DNA of 54,695 nt from Bacteroidales bacterium (GTDB taxonomy: Bacteria > Bacteroidota > Bacteroidia > Bacteroidales > GWA2-32-17): assembly GCA_026417155.1 (NCBI GenBank), contig JAOADU010000045.1, positions 1 through 54,695 on the forward strand. The letters run 5' to 3'. Below, one piece after another: positions 1 through 9,117 of the stretch. The stretch's first letter is position 1; every line of letters starts with the position of its first letter. Both the position numbers and the translations under genes were made by a program. The notes beneath the pieces were generated by a model. The model was not told where the DNA came from. It worked only from the letters and a program-made list of their open reading frames with translations, and did not search any database.

Positions 1-367
1 CTAAAGCTTGCAGTTGTGCATCTCCACCAGTGTTTGTTACTGTTCCAATATTTGAATAGTTGTTAGGACCGGCTATTAATGTTCCTGTGTACCAGTGACG
101 ACCAACGTTTCCGGTTGATAAAATAATACCTGAATTTAAACCAATAATACTGGTTCCACCATAGAAGTAGCCTGCATTACCAGCCTCGGTTCCACCATAA
201 CTACCGGAAAAGGAAGCATTCGAAAATGTAACACCAGTACCTACTAATTTGTCAACTAATTGATTGGCATTTGCTGGTTGAGAAAGTTGAATATTGTAAA
301 TTGTGAATTGCGCGTATGTAGTTAAACATAATAACAATCCTAATGAAAAGAATATTGTTGTTTTCAT
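1..367 (-). CDS. Choice-of-anchor L domain protein, exported, N-terminal part
   Basis: Only the first 122 codons lie in the window; the gene runs off the left edge. It begins with a cleavable signal peptide (MKTTIFFSLGLLLCLTTYAQ) and continues with the opening of a choice-of-anchor L domain: LVDKLVGTGVTFSNASFSG, then a glycine-rich GYFYGGTS stretch and IGLNSGIILSTGNV. These landmarks are typical of large extracellular Bacteroidota proteins that are anchored at the C-terminus, often by T9SS sorting domains; that end cannot be seen here. A TAnnTTTG promoter element sits just upstream, so it is probably transcribed alone, away from the glycosyltransferase gene. Family call is good; the molecular role is unknown, with adhesion or surface display the usual guess. 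Confidence 0.8.
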   Translation of the reverse strand, partial: MKTTIFFSLGLLLCLTTYAQFTIYNIQLSQPANANQLVDKLVGTGVTFSNASFSGSYGGTEAGNAGYFYGGTSIIGLNSGIILSTGNVGRHWYTGTLIAGPNNYSNIGTVTNTGGDAQLQAL

Positions 368-381
368 AGGTAAAATTTTTT

Positions 382-389
382 CAAATGTA
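382..389 (-). promoter_or_regulatory. -7 promoter element of the choice-of-anchor L gene
   Basis: On the minus strand this reads TACATTTG, matching the Bacteroidota -7 consensus TAnnTTTG, 14 bases upstream of the start codon. No clear -33 TTG is seen at the expected distance. Confidence 0.5.
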
Positions 390-472
390 TAAAAAATTTT
401 AAATTTTCTTAAAATTTTACGTAAAAATTTCTAAATAGTTTCAGTTAAATTGCAGTATATTTATGAAATTTT

Positions 473-1570
473 ATGGATCTACTAATAGTTATCATACTTA
501 CTATTTATCTTATATTCTTTTTGTACCTGTATTTGTATTTATTTAAAAAAAATAAAATCAAACATCATAAATCTAATGCGATTAGTATTTCTGTGTTGAT
601 TGCTATTCGAAATGAATCTATTAATATACCGCGAATATTTAATCAACTGAATAATCAAAAATATTCTGGCTTCGAAATAGTGATGGTAGATGATCATTCA
701 GAAGATAATACTATTGAAATTGTTGAATCGAAAAAAAAGCCGTATTTAAAGTTATATTCATTGCCAGAGAACATAAAAGGGAAAAAAAATGCTATTTTAT
801 ACGGTTTGAGGCAATGTAGCGGAGAATGGGTTGTATTGACCGATGCAGATACAGAGTTTTCGCATAACTGGCTAGAAACATTAAATAGCCACATGCAACA
901 AGCAGATATATTAATAGCACCTGTGTTAATAAGGAAAAATATTGCATTAAATTTTTTGAATATCTTTGAAACGATTGATGTTGTTGCTATGCAATTGTTA
1001 TCGTATGCAACAGTAAAGGCAGGTATGCCGTTTTTGGCTAGTGGAGCGAATATGGCTATTAAAAAAGATTTAGCTATTGAGCTCTATTCAAGAATTAACA
1101 CAAATATTTGTTCAGGCGATGATGTGTTTTTATTACACGAATATTTAAAGATGAATAATAATGTAATGTTTATTACTCATTCTGAAGCGTTTGTATACGT
1201 ACGTCCTCAAATATCATGGAAGGATTTTTTGAAACAGAGGATTCGTTGGGCATCAAAAGTAAAGTATTATAGAAATTTTTCGGCAATATTTTTCTCATGG
1301 TTAATTTTTTTGGTTCACTTTTTACCTATAATTTATGTAATATTAAGTTTTATTTTCGATTTTAAGCTAATGCTTTTGCTTATTATGTTGTTAGCCAAAT
1401 TTATTATAGACTTTATATTCATTTTAAGGGGTTTTCGTTTATTTCAATATACCGTAAAAATGCTATGGTATTTTCCAATAGTATGGTTTATTTATTTTAT
1501 TTATATTAGCTTTGTACCTATTATTGCTTTATTTTCAAAAGTTAATTGGAAAAATAGAAAGTGGAGATAA
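473..1570 (+). CDS. Membrane glycosyltransferase, family 2
   Basis: A processive-type GT2 enzyme of 365 residues that would transfer a sugar from a nucleotide-sugar donor at the inner face of the cytoplasmic membrane. An N-terminal membrane helix (residues 1-24) precedes the GT-A domain, which shows the nucleotide-binding DD (73-74), the DAD metal motif (124-126), a GDD acid motif (215-217) and QRIRW (255-259), the Q-x-x-R-W signature of this family. Three or four membrane helices follow (about 272-355), ending in NWKNRKW. The donor and acceptor cannot be told from sequence. A small unknown gene starts three bases after its stop codon, so the two are probably co-transcribed. Family is certain, substrate unknown. 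Confidence 0.88.
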   Translation: MDLLIVIILTIYLIFFLYLYLYLFKKNKIKHHKSNAISISVLIAIRNESINIPRIFNQLNNQKYSGFEIVMVDDHSEDNTIEIVESKKKPYLKLYSLPENIKGKKNAILYGLRQCSGEWVVLTDADTEFSHNWLETLNSHMQQADILIAPVLIRKNIALNFLNIFETIDVVAMQLLSYATVKAGMPFLASGANMAIKKDLAIELYSRINTNICSGDDVFLLHEYLKMNNNVMFITHSEAFVYVRPQISWKDFLKQRIRWASKVKYYRNFSAIFFSWLIFLVHFLPIIYVILSFIFDFKLMLLLIMLLAKFIIDFIFILRGFRLFQYTVKMLWYFPIVWFIYFIYISFVPIIALFSKVNWKNRKWR

Positions 1571-1573
1571 GAC

Positions 1574-1948
1574 ATGACAAAAGGAACTCAAAAAATAAAA
1601 ATTCCCAAAAACATTTCACAAACAAAGTTTGTGGGGATTATTTCTCAAAGTCTAATTCATGAAATAATTATTGCTTGCACAACAAAGCTTACGATAAATT
1701 TTAAACGAATATTATTTGAAGAGAATGAAATATTTGTTTCGGATAATGCAAATTACAAGTTTTATTTATTTAAAAATAGTACATTAACCGATGCAAACGT
1801 AGATTATATTTTAGTTATAAAATATAATGAAAATGTAGATATTCAAGAAATTTTGAGTTTATTAAAACAAATCTCAATATTTTTAGGTGTATATGAGTTG
1901 ACATTGTCTCCAAAAAAAATGACAAACATTTTGAAAATTTTAGTCTAA
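1574..1948 (+). CDS. Small hypothetical protein
   Basis: A 124-residue soluble protein that I do not recognise. It is rich in Lys, Ile and Asn with no signal peptide, membrane segment or obvious catalytic motif. The string VDYILVIK in the second half is faintly reminiscent of the small Bacteroidota IPExxxVDY family, but the match is too slight to name it. It is wedged between the glycosyltransferase (3-base gap) and the SRAP gene (6-base gap), so it is very probably translated from the same messenger. The tight spacing on both sides is the main support for it being a real gene. Confidence 0.6.
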   Translation: MTKGTQKIKIPKNISQTKFVGIISQSLIHEIIIACTTKLTINFKRILFEENEIFVSDNANYKFYLFKNSTLTDANVDYILVIKYNENVDIQEILSLLKQISIFLGVYELTLSPKKMTNILKILV

Positions 1949-1954
1949 TATATC

Positions 1955-2683
1955 ATGTGTTTCAGTGTTGCATTTATTGAAACAACTCCTAAAGCCTATG
2001 TAGAAAGGTTTGGAAAACAAAAAGACACAGCAAAACTACAAGAACATAAATTTACATCATACTATTTTGTTAGCGCTTTCGAATATCCCCAATTGCCAAT
2101 AGTTACCGAAGATAAAATATTTTGGGCATATTGGGGACTCATACCTCATTGGACAAAAGATATGAATGCTGCGATGAACATTCGAAGCAAAACTGTTAAT
2201 GCTAGATGCGAAACTTTGTTCGAGAAACCATCATTCCGAAAATCTGCTCGTACAAAGCGTTGCTTATTAGGAATATCCGGATTTTACGAATGGCATCATT
2301 ATAATGACTTGAAAATACCTTTTTTTATTTCTGCCAAAAATGCACAATGGCTTACTTTGGCATGTATTTACGACGACTGGGTAGATCAACAAAGTGGTGA
2401 AATTATTCCAACATTTAGTATAATTACGATACCAGCAAACGATTTAATGAGTAAGATTCATAATACAAAGAAACGGATGCCTTTAATTTTAAAGCCAGAA
2501 CAAGAAGAACAATGGATTAGTTCTAAGACAAATATACAACAGTTGAATAATTTATTTACACCAATTTCATCAGATTATTTACATGCGTATTCTGTTTCGA
2601 CATTTATCAATGATGCAAAAAATAACAGAAATGTGCCTCAAGCCTTAGAGCCTTATAATTACAATATTGACTTAGTAGTTTGA
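1955..2683 (+). CDS. SRAP (YedK/HMCES) DNA-protein crosslink protein
   Basis: A 242-residue SRAP-domain protein. This family shields abasic sites in single-stranded DNA by forming a thiazolidine crosslink through Cys2, which becomes the N-terminal residue after Met removal. Cys2 follows the initiator Met directly, which also fixes the start. The other family active-site residues are visible: Asn75 in NIRSKT, Glu112 in GFYEW and His169 in SKIHNTKKRMP. In E. coli YedK the asparagine is also residue 75. Length is normal for the family. It ends 46 bases before metK, whose promoter begins at its last codons, so it closes the short glycosyltransferase operon. Confidence 0.93.
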   Translation: MCFSVAFIETTPKAYVERFGKQKDTAKLQEHKFTSYYFVSAFEYPQLPIVTEDKIFWAYWGLIPHWTKDMNAAMNIRSKTVNARCETLFEKPSFRKSARTKRCLLGISGFYEWHHYNDLKIPFFISAKNAQWLTLACIYDDWVDQQSGEIIPTFSIITIPANDLMSKIHNTKKRMPLILKPEQEEQWISSKTNIQQLNNLFTPISSDYLHAYSVSTFINDAKNNRNVPQALEPYNYNIDLVV

Positions 2684-2710
2684 AAAGTGGATAATAAAAT
2701 ATTAACTTTG
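2679..2710 (+). promoter_or_regulatory. metK promoter (-33 TTTG, -7 TAACTTTG)
   Basis: TTTG at 2679-2682 and TAACTTTG at 2703-2710 are separated by 20 bases, fitting the Bacteroidota TTTG-N19-TAnnTTTG layout. The metK ATG lies 19 bases further on. The -33 box overlaps the end of the SRAP gene. The leader is too short to hold a SAM riboswitch. Confidence 0.75.
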
Positions 2711-2729
2711 CAGACAAAAAATTAGTGTT

Positions 2730-4067
2730 ATGAGTTATTTATTCACATCCGAATCTGTATCTGAAGGACATCCCGATAAGGTTGCCGATCAAATTTCCGA
2801 TGCTTTACTAGATGCTTTTCTCACCGTAGATAGCGAATCGAAAGTAGCATGCGAAACTTTAGTAACAACAGGTTTAGTAGTTCTTGCGGGTGAAGTAAGG
2901 ACAGAAGGATATGTTGATGTGCAGGAAGTTGCGCGTAGAGTAGTAAATCGAATTGGCTACAATAAAGCCGAATACATGTTCGATGGTAACAGCTGTGGTG
3001 TAATAAGTTCAATACACGAACAATCGCCCGATATACGACAAGGTGTAGTACGAGAAAATCCTGAAGAACAAGGAGCAGGCGACCAAGGAATGATGTTTGG
3101 CTATGCATGTCGCGAAATGGATAATTTTATGCCTATACCAATTGAAATTGCACACATGTTGGTTCAGGAACTGGCAGCCATTCGTCGCGAAGGAAAACAG
3201 ATGACTTACCTCAGACCCGATTCAAAATCGCAGGTAACGGTTGAATATGAAGATGACGGAACACCTAAACGAATTGATACAATAGTAGTTTCAACACAAC
3301 ACGATGAATTTATAAAACCAGAAAATAATTCTGCCGAGGCAATTAAGAAAGCCCACCAACAAATGCAAAACATTATTACAAATGATGTGCGAAATATTCT
3401 ATTGCCCCGCGTCATAAAAGCTTTACCCAATAGAGTACAACAGTTATTTAACGATGATTTTAAATTATTTGTAAATCCTACGGGTGTTTTTATCATAGGC
3501 GGCCCTCATGGCGATACAGGGTTAACAGGAAGAAAAATTATTGTCGATACTTACGGTGGTAGGGGAGCACATGGTGGAGGAGCTTTTTCGGGTAAAGACC
3601 CATCAAAAGTAGATCGCTCAGCAGCATATGCAATGCGACACATAGCTAAAAATATGGTAGCAGCAGGCATATGCGATGAAGTACTCGTTCAAGTTGCCTA
3701 TGCAATTGGAGTAGCAAAACCTGTTGGTTTTTATGTAAATACATTTGGCACAGCGAAAGTGAAAGATAACAATGGAAATATTCTTTCCGATGGCGAAATT
3801 GCTAAAGTAGTTCAGTCTGTTTATGATATGCGTCCGTATTATATCATAAAAAATTTAGGTTTAAAAAATCCTATTTATGAGCCAACCGCTGCATATGGTC
3901 ATTTTGGACGCGATCCGTATAAGAAAATTGTAGAAATCTCAAAACCAAACGGTAACGGAATTGAGAAAAATAACTGTAGCAATAAAGAAATGAAAGAAAT
4001 AGAATTCTTTACTTGGGAAAAACTCGACTATGTCGATATATTTAAAAAAGCATTTCAAATAGCATAA
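2730..4067 (+). CDS. metK: S-adenosylmethionine synthetase
   Basis: Makes S-adenosylmethionine from methionine and ATP, supplying all methylation reactions and polyamine synthesis in the cytoplasm. Family landmarks are intact: GHPDK (13-17) near the N-terminus for ATP/methionine binding, the [12 protein letters not shown] signature in the central domain and the Gly-rich [19 protein letters not shown] loop. At 445 residues it is about 60 longer than the E. coli enzyme; the extra length includes a C-terminal tail ending in [18 protein letters not shown], which as far as I know is common in Bacteroidota MetK. It has its own promoter and the next gene also has one, so it is likely monocistronic. 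Confidence 0.97.
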   Translation: MSYLFTSESVSEGHPDKVADQISDALLDAFLTVDSESKVACETLVTTGLVVLAGEVRTEGYVDVQEVARRVVNRIGYNKAEYMFDGNSCGVISSIHEQSPDIRQGVVRENPEEQGAGDQGMMFGYACREMDNFMPIPIEIAHMLVQELAAIRREGKQMTYLRPDSKSQVTVEYEDDGTPKRIDTIVVSTQHDEFIKPENNSAEAIKKAHQQMQNIITNDVRNILLPRVIKALPNRVQQLFNDDFKLFVNPTGVFIIGGPHGDTGLTGRKIIVDTYGGRGAHGGGAFSGKDPSKVDRSAAYAMRHIAKNMVAAGICDEVLVQVAYAIGVAKPVGFYVNTFGTAKVKDNNGNILSDGEIAKVVQSVYDMRPYYIIKNLGLKNPIYEPTAAYGHFGRDPYKKIVEISKPNGNGIEKNNCSNKEMKEIEFFTWEKLDYVDIFKKAFQIA

Positions 4068-4108
4068 ACTTGTTGATAATTTTCTGTGTATTGTACTTTA
4101 TTTTTTCG

Positions 4109-4116
4109 TACTTTTG
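4109..4116 (+). promoter_or_regulatory. -7 promoter element of the TPR gene
   Basis: TACTTTTG matches TAnnTTTG. It decides the start of the next gene: the in-frame TTG at 4114 lies inside this element and cannot be translated from this promoter, so the ATG at 4135 is the likely start. A TTG at 4091-4093 is a candidate -33 box, with a short 15-base spacer. Confidence 0.6.
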
Positions 4117-4134
4117 TTAAAAGTACTTTTTTAC

Positions 4135-5622
4135 ATGTTTGATGATTTTTTCATAAATAGTGATGATATTGAAGAGTTAGAAAAACGATTTCGTGACTAT
4201 TTAAACGGCGAAGAACTTAGTTTTTATGCCACTGAAGATGAATTTATTTCTCTTATAGATTATTATTTGTATTATGAATTGCATTATCCTTTAGAGAATG
4301 CTTTAGAATTGGCTTTAGAATACTTTCCACAGTCGAGCGAAATTTTGTTTAGAAAAGGAATGTATTTTTATTTAGACAATAAACTTATTCAAGCTAAGAA
4401 TTACTTTTTACAATCTTATGTTTATGATGTTGAGAACATTGAAGTTATTAAGTATCTGATTTTTCTTTTTGCAAAGCTTAGAAACTTTGATGAAGCAAAA
4501 AATTATTTCGATAAACTTAATAAAGTTATTTATGACGACGATTGGACAAGGGTTTTTATTGCTGATGACTTTTTTAAAGAAGTGTTAGACAACGAACAAC
4601 TGTGGTTAGTATTTTCAGAAAATAAAGAACTCAATAATAAAGAATTATTTTTATTGAATTGTTCCATAAATTTATGTAAACAAATTAAAGACGAATTTGT
4701 ATTATTTGATTTTCAGCAAAACATCATAGAACATGAAGCATACCAATTGGCATGTCTCAAAAAATTCAAACAAGCCAAAAAAGTATTAGAAAAATCTATA
4801 GAAATTGATCCTTATTCGTACGACGCATGGATATTTTTAACCATATTAAATTTAAAAGATAATCAATTCGAATTAGTAAACAAATCGTTAGAGTATATTG
4901 TTGCTATAGAGCCTGAATTATTTGAAAACGAGCAATTTTTACTCGGAAAAATGCTTACTTTTTTGCAACGTTATCACGAAGCTATTCCAATTTTAGAAAA
5001 TATAACTCAACATAAATTAGTTTCAAGAAATTTATGGGAAGCCTACTATTTACTTGGCAAATGTTATGCTGCATTACAAGAATATCAGGTTGCTATTGAT
5101 TGTTTCGAAGAAAGCTACATGCTAAATAACAAAAATATTTATCCTAACCTCGAAATAGCTAGCCTTTATTTAGAATTGAACAAAATGGAAAAGGCTTCAG
5201 AATATTTATTAAAAGCTACAAATACAGATAAAATAGAGGCTGAAGTTTATTATTTATTTGCTGAATATTATTTAAAGCTAAAAAAATACGAAGAAGGACT
5301 CAAAAGCATAAACCGAGCTTTAAAGGATTATCCTGACGATGTAGATTTTATTTTATTAAAGTCTGAGATATTAGAAGCATCAGGAAAAACACAAGAAGGG
5401 ATAGAGTTGCTGAAAAGGTATTTATATGAGATGCAAGAATTACCCGTTGTTTATTATCGTATCGCAGGTATTTACGTCGAATTGAATGAAATAGACCAAG
5501 CTTATGAATATTTAAAAAAGGGCTATAATAAAGACCGAAAATGGATAGATGTATTTTTTGAAGCACATCCAAAAGCTAAAACGATAAAAAAATTAACATC
5601 ATTGATTCAAAAAAATATTTAG
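4135..5622 (+). CDS. Tetratricopeptide repeat protein
   Basis: A 495-residue, very acidic soluble protein built almost wholly of TPR-like helical repeats. Clear units lie in the C-terminal two thirds, for example AYYLLGKCYAALQEYQVAID and VYYLFAEYYLKLKKYEEGLK, each with the small-residue pattern of TPR helix pairs and 34-residue spacing. No signal peptide or catalytic domain is visible, so it should act in the cytoplasm as a protein-interaction scaffold; its partners are unknown. The start at 4135 was chosen over an in-frame TTG at 4114 because the latter sits in the promoter. The ComA-like gene starts two bases after its stop codon, implying co-expression. Confidence 0.85.
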   Translation: MFDDFFINSDDIEELEKRFRDYLNGEELSFYATEDEFISLIDYYLYYELHYPLENALELALEYFPQSSEILFRKGMYFYLDNKLIQAKNYFLQSYVYDVENIEVIKYLIFLFAKLRNFDEAKNYFDKLNKVIYDDDWTRVFIADDFFKEVLDNEQLWLVFSENKELNNKELFLLNCSINLCKQIKDEFVLFDFQQNIIEHEAYQLACLKKFKQAKKVLEKSIEIDPYSYDAWIFLTILNLKDNQFELVNKSLEYIVAIEPELFENEQFLLGKMLTFLQRYHEAIPILENITQHKLVSRNLWEAYYLLGKCYAALQEYQVAIDCFEESYMLNNKNIYPNLEIASLYLELNKMEKASEYLLKATNTDKIEAEVYYLFAEYYLKLKKYEEGLKSINRALKDYPDDVDFILLKSEILEASGKTQEGIELLKRYLYEMQELPVVYYRIAGIYVELNEIDQAYEYLKKGYNKDRKWIDVFFEAHPKAKTIKKLTSLIQKNI

Positions 5623-5624
5623 TT

Positions 5625-6404
5625 ATGAATTATAAACTGCCGTTTATACCAGAGCGAACCAAAAAGCCTCGAAATACAGGCTTGGCTATGGTTATGGACA
5701 AAGGGTTAAGCATTCAGGAAGCAGAAAACTTATGCGAGGTGGCTGGCGATTATGTCGATTTTGTTAAATTTGGCTTTGGCACTTCGTTAGTGTCCAAAAA
5801 TATTAAAGAAAAGATAAAAATATTTCGTTCGTGTGGCATACGTCCATATTTTGGTGGCACATTATTCGAAATTTTTCTCATTAGAAATATGTTCGATGAA
5901 TATAAGCGTTTTGTTGATGAGCATCAGCTCGATGTTGTAGAAGTATCTGATGGTTCTATGGTTCTTAATCATGAGCAAAAGTGTGAATACATAAGGCAAT
6001 TATCGCAATATTATACTGTGCTATCTGAGGTTGGATCTAAAGAAGAAAGCATCATTATTTCGCCGTCTCGCTGGATAAAAATGATGAAAAACGAATTACA
6101 GGCAGGTGCATTTAAAGTTATTGCTGAGGCACGAGAAAGTGGGAATGTTGGTATTTACAGGTCTAATGGAAGTGCACATGTAGTACTTATTAATAAAATT
6201 TTAAGTGCAGTAAATGTAGATGATGTGATCTGGGAAGCTCCTAATAAATCTCAGCAAGTTTGGTTTGTTAAGTTATTAGGTTGCAATGTTAATTTAGGAA
6301 ATATTGCTCCACAAGAAATTATTTCGCTCGAAACGATTCGTTTAGGATTAAGAGGCGATACATTTTATCAATACTTGCCCGAAGAACTTCAAATAGAAGA
6401 TTAA
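5625..6404 (+). CDS. comA: Phosphosulfolactate synthase (ComA family)
   Basis: ComA-family enzymes add sulfite to phosphoenolpyruvate to give (2R)-phospho-3-sulfolactate, the first step of coenzyme M synthesis in methanogens and of sulfolactate formation in Bacillus. The 259-residue protein has the family length for a TIM barrel and its hallmark segments: VDFVKFGFGTS near residue 50, RPYFGGTLFE near 80, VEVSDGSM near 110, and a KVIAEARESG segment near 165 that includes an acidic residue in the active-site region. The downstream enzymes (ComB phosphatase, ComC dehydrogenase) are not in this window, so the final product is unknown. It overlaps the convergent MBOAT gene by four bases and sits two bases after the TPR gene. 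Confidence 0.85.
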   Translation: MNYKLPFIPERTKKPRNTGLAMVMDKGLSIQEAENLCEVAGDYVDFVKFGFGTSLVSKNIKEKIKIFRSCGIRPYFGGTLFEIFLIRNMFDEYKRFVDEHQLDVVEVSDGSMVLNHEQKCEYIRQLSQYYTVLSEVGSKEESIIISPSRWIKMMKNELQAGAFKVIAEARESGNVGIYRSNGSAHVVLINKILSAVNVDDVIWEAPNKSQQVWFVKLLGCNVNLGNIAPQEIISLETIRLGLRGDTFYQYLPEELQIED

Positions 6405-7915
6405 AATTGAAAATAAATAAACGGCTGAATAGTTGAACTCTTTATCTGAACTATTATAAAAATAGCAATAAAAGTTATCAATAATTTAACGACATAAGGG
6501 CTACGAATAAACATGCCCCGATAGGTTTCTTTAATTTTACATGGCAACCAATGAATGATAAAACCGAGTAATAATATTATTACGATTGTTGGGTAGGAAC
6601 TAACGAAATCAATAAAAATATTAGCGTGAAAATAAAAGATAATATTTTGAAGCATTGTGTTAACTGAATTGATATCGGGTGCTCTAAAAAATAGCCACGC
6701 AAAACACACAATATGAAAGGTAATACATATACTAATAAAGTTTCCTATTTTATGTGAAGGTATTCTAATACGTAAAGATTGAAAGAGTTTATGTGTCATT
6801 AAAGCAATGCCATGAATACCTCCCCAAATAATAAACTTTATATTAGCTCCATGCCATAAGCCACCTAAGAGCATAGTAATCATCAGGTTTAAATATTGTC
6901 TTAATTTACCTTTACGGTTTCCTCCCAAAGGAATGTAAAGATAGTCCCTAAGCCACGTGCTAAGGGAAATATGCCAGCGACGCCAAAAATCGGTAATGTT
7001 AGTAGCTTTGTAAGGAGAATTAAAGTTTATTGGCAAACGGAAGCCGAATAATAATGCCACACCTGTTGCGATATCGGTATATCCGCTAAAATCGCAGTAA
7101 ATTTGTATAGCATAACCATACACTCCAAGTAAATTTTCTATTCCAGAATATGCCGACGGATTTTCGAAAATTCTATCTACAAAATTGATAGAAAGGTAAT
7201 CGCTTATAACCATTTTTTTTATCAGTCCATTGAGTATCAGAAAAAGGGCATGCGAAAATTCTTGCTTTGTTAGGTGATATTTTATAAACAATTGTGGAAT
7301 AAATTCCGATGCTCGAACTATAGGTCCTGCAACAAGTTGTGGAAAAAAACTAACATAAAAAGCAAAATCAACAATATTATTTACTGGTTTTATTTTATTA
7401 CGATATACATCAATCGTATAACTCATAGTTTGAAAAGTGTAAAATGATATACCTACTGGCAAAATAATTTCGCTGATATCGAATGATGTGCCAAACCATT
7501 GATTTGTAACTGCAGCTAATAGATTTGTTACTTCAAAATTGGTATGAAAGAGCTGATTTATTACATCAATAATAAAGTATGTGTACTTAAAATAACCAAG
7601 AACTAAAAGATTAACAACTACACTAAGGGTTAACCACAATTTTTTAACAGATTTTTTCTGAGAATAATAGATGAGTTTTCCCGCTGTATAGTCAACAATA
7701 GTCGAAAATATTAAGAGTGAGAAAAAATATCCTCCTGACTTATAATAAAAAAATAACGATACAATGAATAGATATGTATTTCTTAAAATATTGCTTTTGT
7801 ACAAAAAACTAAACCCAACTAAAACAATGCCTAGAAAAATCCAGAAGTATAATTGTGTAAACAATAAGGGTTCGTTTTCTTTATATGCCAAAATATCTAT
7901 AATCCATTCTTTCAT
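6401..7915 (-). CDS. MBOAT family O-acyltransferase (AlgI-like)
   Basis: A 504-residue polytopic membrane protein of the AlgI/DltB type, which carries acyl (usually acetyl) groups across the cytoplasmic membrane to extracytoplasmic polysaccharide or peptidoglycan. About ten membrane helices are visible. Hallmarks are CDFSGYTDIATG (about 274-285), DFWRRWHISLSTWLRDYLY with His315, and GGLWHGAN with the catalytic-type His355. It is the last gene of the cluster and follows two SGNH proteins, overlapping the upstream one by four bases. This layout matches alginate and peptidoglycan acetylation systems, in which an MBOAT hands acetyl groups to a periplasmic SGNH transferase. The acceptor polymer is not identifiable. 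Confidence 0.92.
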   Translation of the reverse strand: MKEWIIDILAYKENEPLLFTQLYFWIFLGIVLVGFSFLYKSNILRNTYLFIVSLFFYYKSGGYFFSLLIFSTIVDYTAGKLIYYSQKKSVKKLWLTLSVVVNLLVLGYFKYTYFIIDVINQLFHTNFEVTNLLAAVTNQWFGTSFDISEIILPVGISFYTFQTMSYTIDVYRNKIKPVNNIVDFAFYVSFFPQLVAGPIVRASEFIPQLFIKYHLTKQEFSHALFLILNGLIKKMVISDYLSINFVDRIFENPSAYSGIENLLGVYGYAIQIYCDFSGYTDIATGVALLFGFRLPINFNSPYKATNITDFWRRWHISLSTWLRDYLYIPLGGNRKGKLRQYLNLMITMLLGGLWHGANIKFIIWGGIHGIALMTHKLFQSLRIRIPSHKIGNFISICITFHIVCFAWLFFRAPDINSVNTMLQNIIFYFHANIFIDFVSSYPTIVIILLLGFIIHWLPCKIKETYRGMFIRSPYVVKLLITFIAIFIIVQIKSSTIQPFIYFQF

Positions 7916-9111
7916 CGTGCAAGAAAACCATTTAAATAAGTGTTCATAAATGCTTCAAAAAACAGATTACCTACTAATTGATATCCTTGTTTGTTTAAAT
8001 GTAATTTGTCGGATGTAGCTAATTTATTGATATACCAATGATGCATGCTATAATGTCCGCCAGCAACATCGTATAAATCCCACACAGAACAGCATTCTTC
8101 TTTGGCTATTTGTAGTATTATTTCTCTAACAAACGAAACATGTGTATTAATGTACTTTCGTTTATAGTAATGTTCCATAGGTGTTGTAAGTAATATGGGC
8201 AAATAAGGATTTTTTCTTTTTATGTTTTTAATTAAGTTTCTAAAATTATTGGCGATTTCAATGCTATCAATATGTTTTGAATACACATCGTTCGTGCCTA
8301 AAGAAATAATTAACCAATCGTATTTCATCAACGCAATAAAGTCGGCAATTAAAGTGTTTAGAAATGTAGAAGCTTTTGCGCCATTGATGCCAATGGTATG
8401 ATATACAATTCCTGGATCATCATTGAAAGGAATTATACCGTATAGTTTAAAATATTTATTATTTGTTGTATCAAGCCGTATATTAAGTACTATAGAATCG
8501 GTATATTTAGCAAGCTTATATGTTCGAAAAATAATGGTATCGTTTAATGCCGATAGACTAAGATTGGTAAGAATTGGATTTGTTATTTTAATGGAAGTGT
8601 CAATATTGTTTGTGATAATTGTTAGATAGTTAAAATTATTATTGGGCAAGACTTTTTTATTTATTGAGATAAATATTTTATGAGCACAACTATCGTTGGT
8701 TATGGCTGTAATGCCCAATGGTGTGTAATTATTTTTTTTAATAGAAGTATATGCTTCCCAATTGCCGGTACATTCAACTTTTAAAGAGATGGGCTGATTG
8801 CTTTTTAATATTCCATAAGGGAATCCTATGGCAGGTGATCCAATTAAATGAAAAAAATTATTAAAAAATTGGTTGCGTAATTGATTCGTAAAAATATCGG
8901 CTTGAATATGCGAATCGCCAATGTGTAATATTTTAATTTGCTCATTACCAGAAATTTGCAATCGATTGTATTTATCGAATAACGAGTCGTAAAACGGACA
9001 ACGATTCCATAGTTTAAAGTAGTTACTATCTTTATTTAAAAATACAAAATTCGAGTCTTGGGCAAATAATGTTGATGAAAAGAATAGTATAAATAGAATG
9101 GCAAGTGGCAT
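7912..9111 (-). CDS. Exported SGNH/GDSL-fold esterase or acetyltransferase
   Basis: A 399-residue protein with signal peptide MPLAILFILFFSSTLFAQ and a complete SGNH catalytic set: GDSHIQAD with nucleophile Ser67 (block I), a Gly-bearing INGAKAS segment (block II), GTND at 272-275 (block III, oxyanion Asn) and DKLHLNKQGY with Asp368 and His371 (block V). It should act in the periplasm or outside. Because it overlaps the MBOAT gene by four bases, the likeliest job is to place acyl groups on, or remove them from, a surface glycan in partnership with that transporter-like enzyme. A non-catalytic region of about 170 residues between blocks I and II may be a glycan-binding beta domain. Confidence 0.85.
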   Translation of the reverse strand: MPLAILFILFFSSTLFAQDSNFVFLNKDSNYFKLWNRCPFYDSLFDKYNRLQISGNEQIKILHIGDSHIQADIFTNQLRNQFFNNFFHLIGSPAIGFPYGILKSNQPISLKVECTGNWEAYTSIKKNNYTPLGITAITNDSCAHKIFISINKKVLPNNNFNYLTIITNNIDTSIKITNPILTNLSLSALNDTIIFRTYKLAKYTDSIVLNIRLDTTNNKYFKLYGIIPFNDDPGIVYHTIGINGAKASTFLNTLIADFIALMKYDWLIISLGTNDVYSKHIDSIEIANNFRNLIKNIKRKNPYLPILLTTPMEHYYKRKYINTHVSFVREIILQIAKEECCSVWDLYDVAGGHYSMHHWYINKLATSDKLHLNKQGYQLVGNLFFEAFMNTYLNGFLAR

Positions 9112-9117
9112 GATATT

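Noticed and set aside
2711-2729. Possible SAM riboswitch before metK
   Set aside because: Only about 20 bases separate the -7 element from the ATG, too short for any known SAM-binding class.
2821-3108. A long open frame antisense to metK
   Set aside because: It lies entirely inside metK, has a low-complexity Leu-rich translation and no family resemblance; metK motifs are clear in the other frame.
6951-6960. A CACGTG core that could be part of a parS-like palindrome near parAB
   Set aside because: It lies inside the MBOAT gene and the flanks are not palindromic, so it does not match the 16-bp parS pattern.
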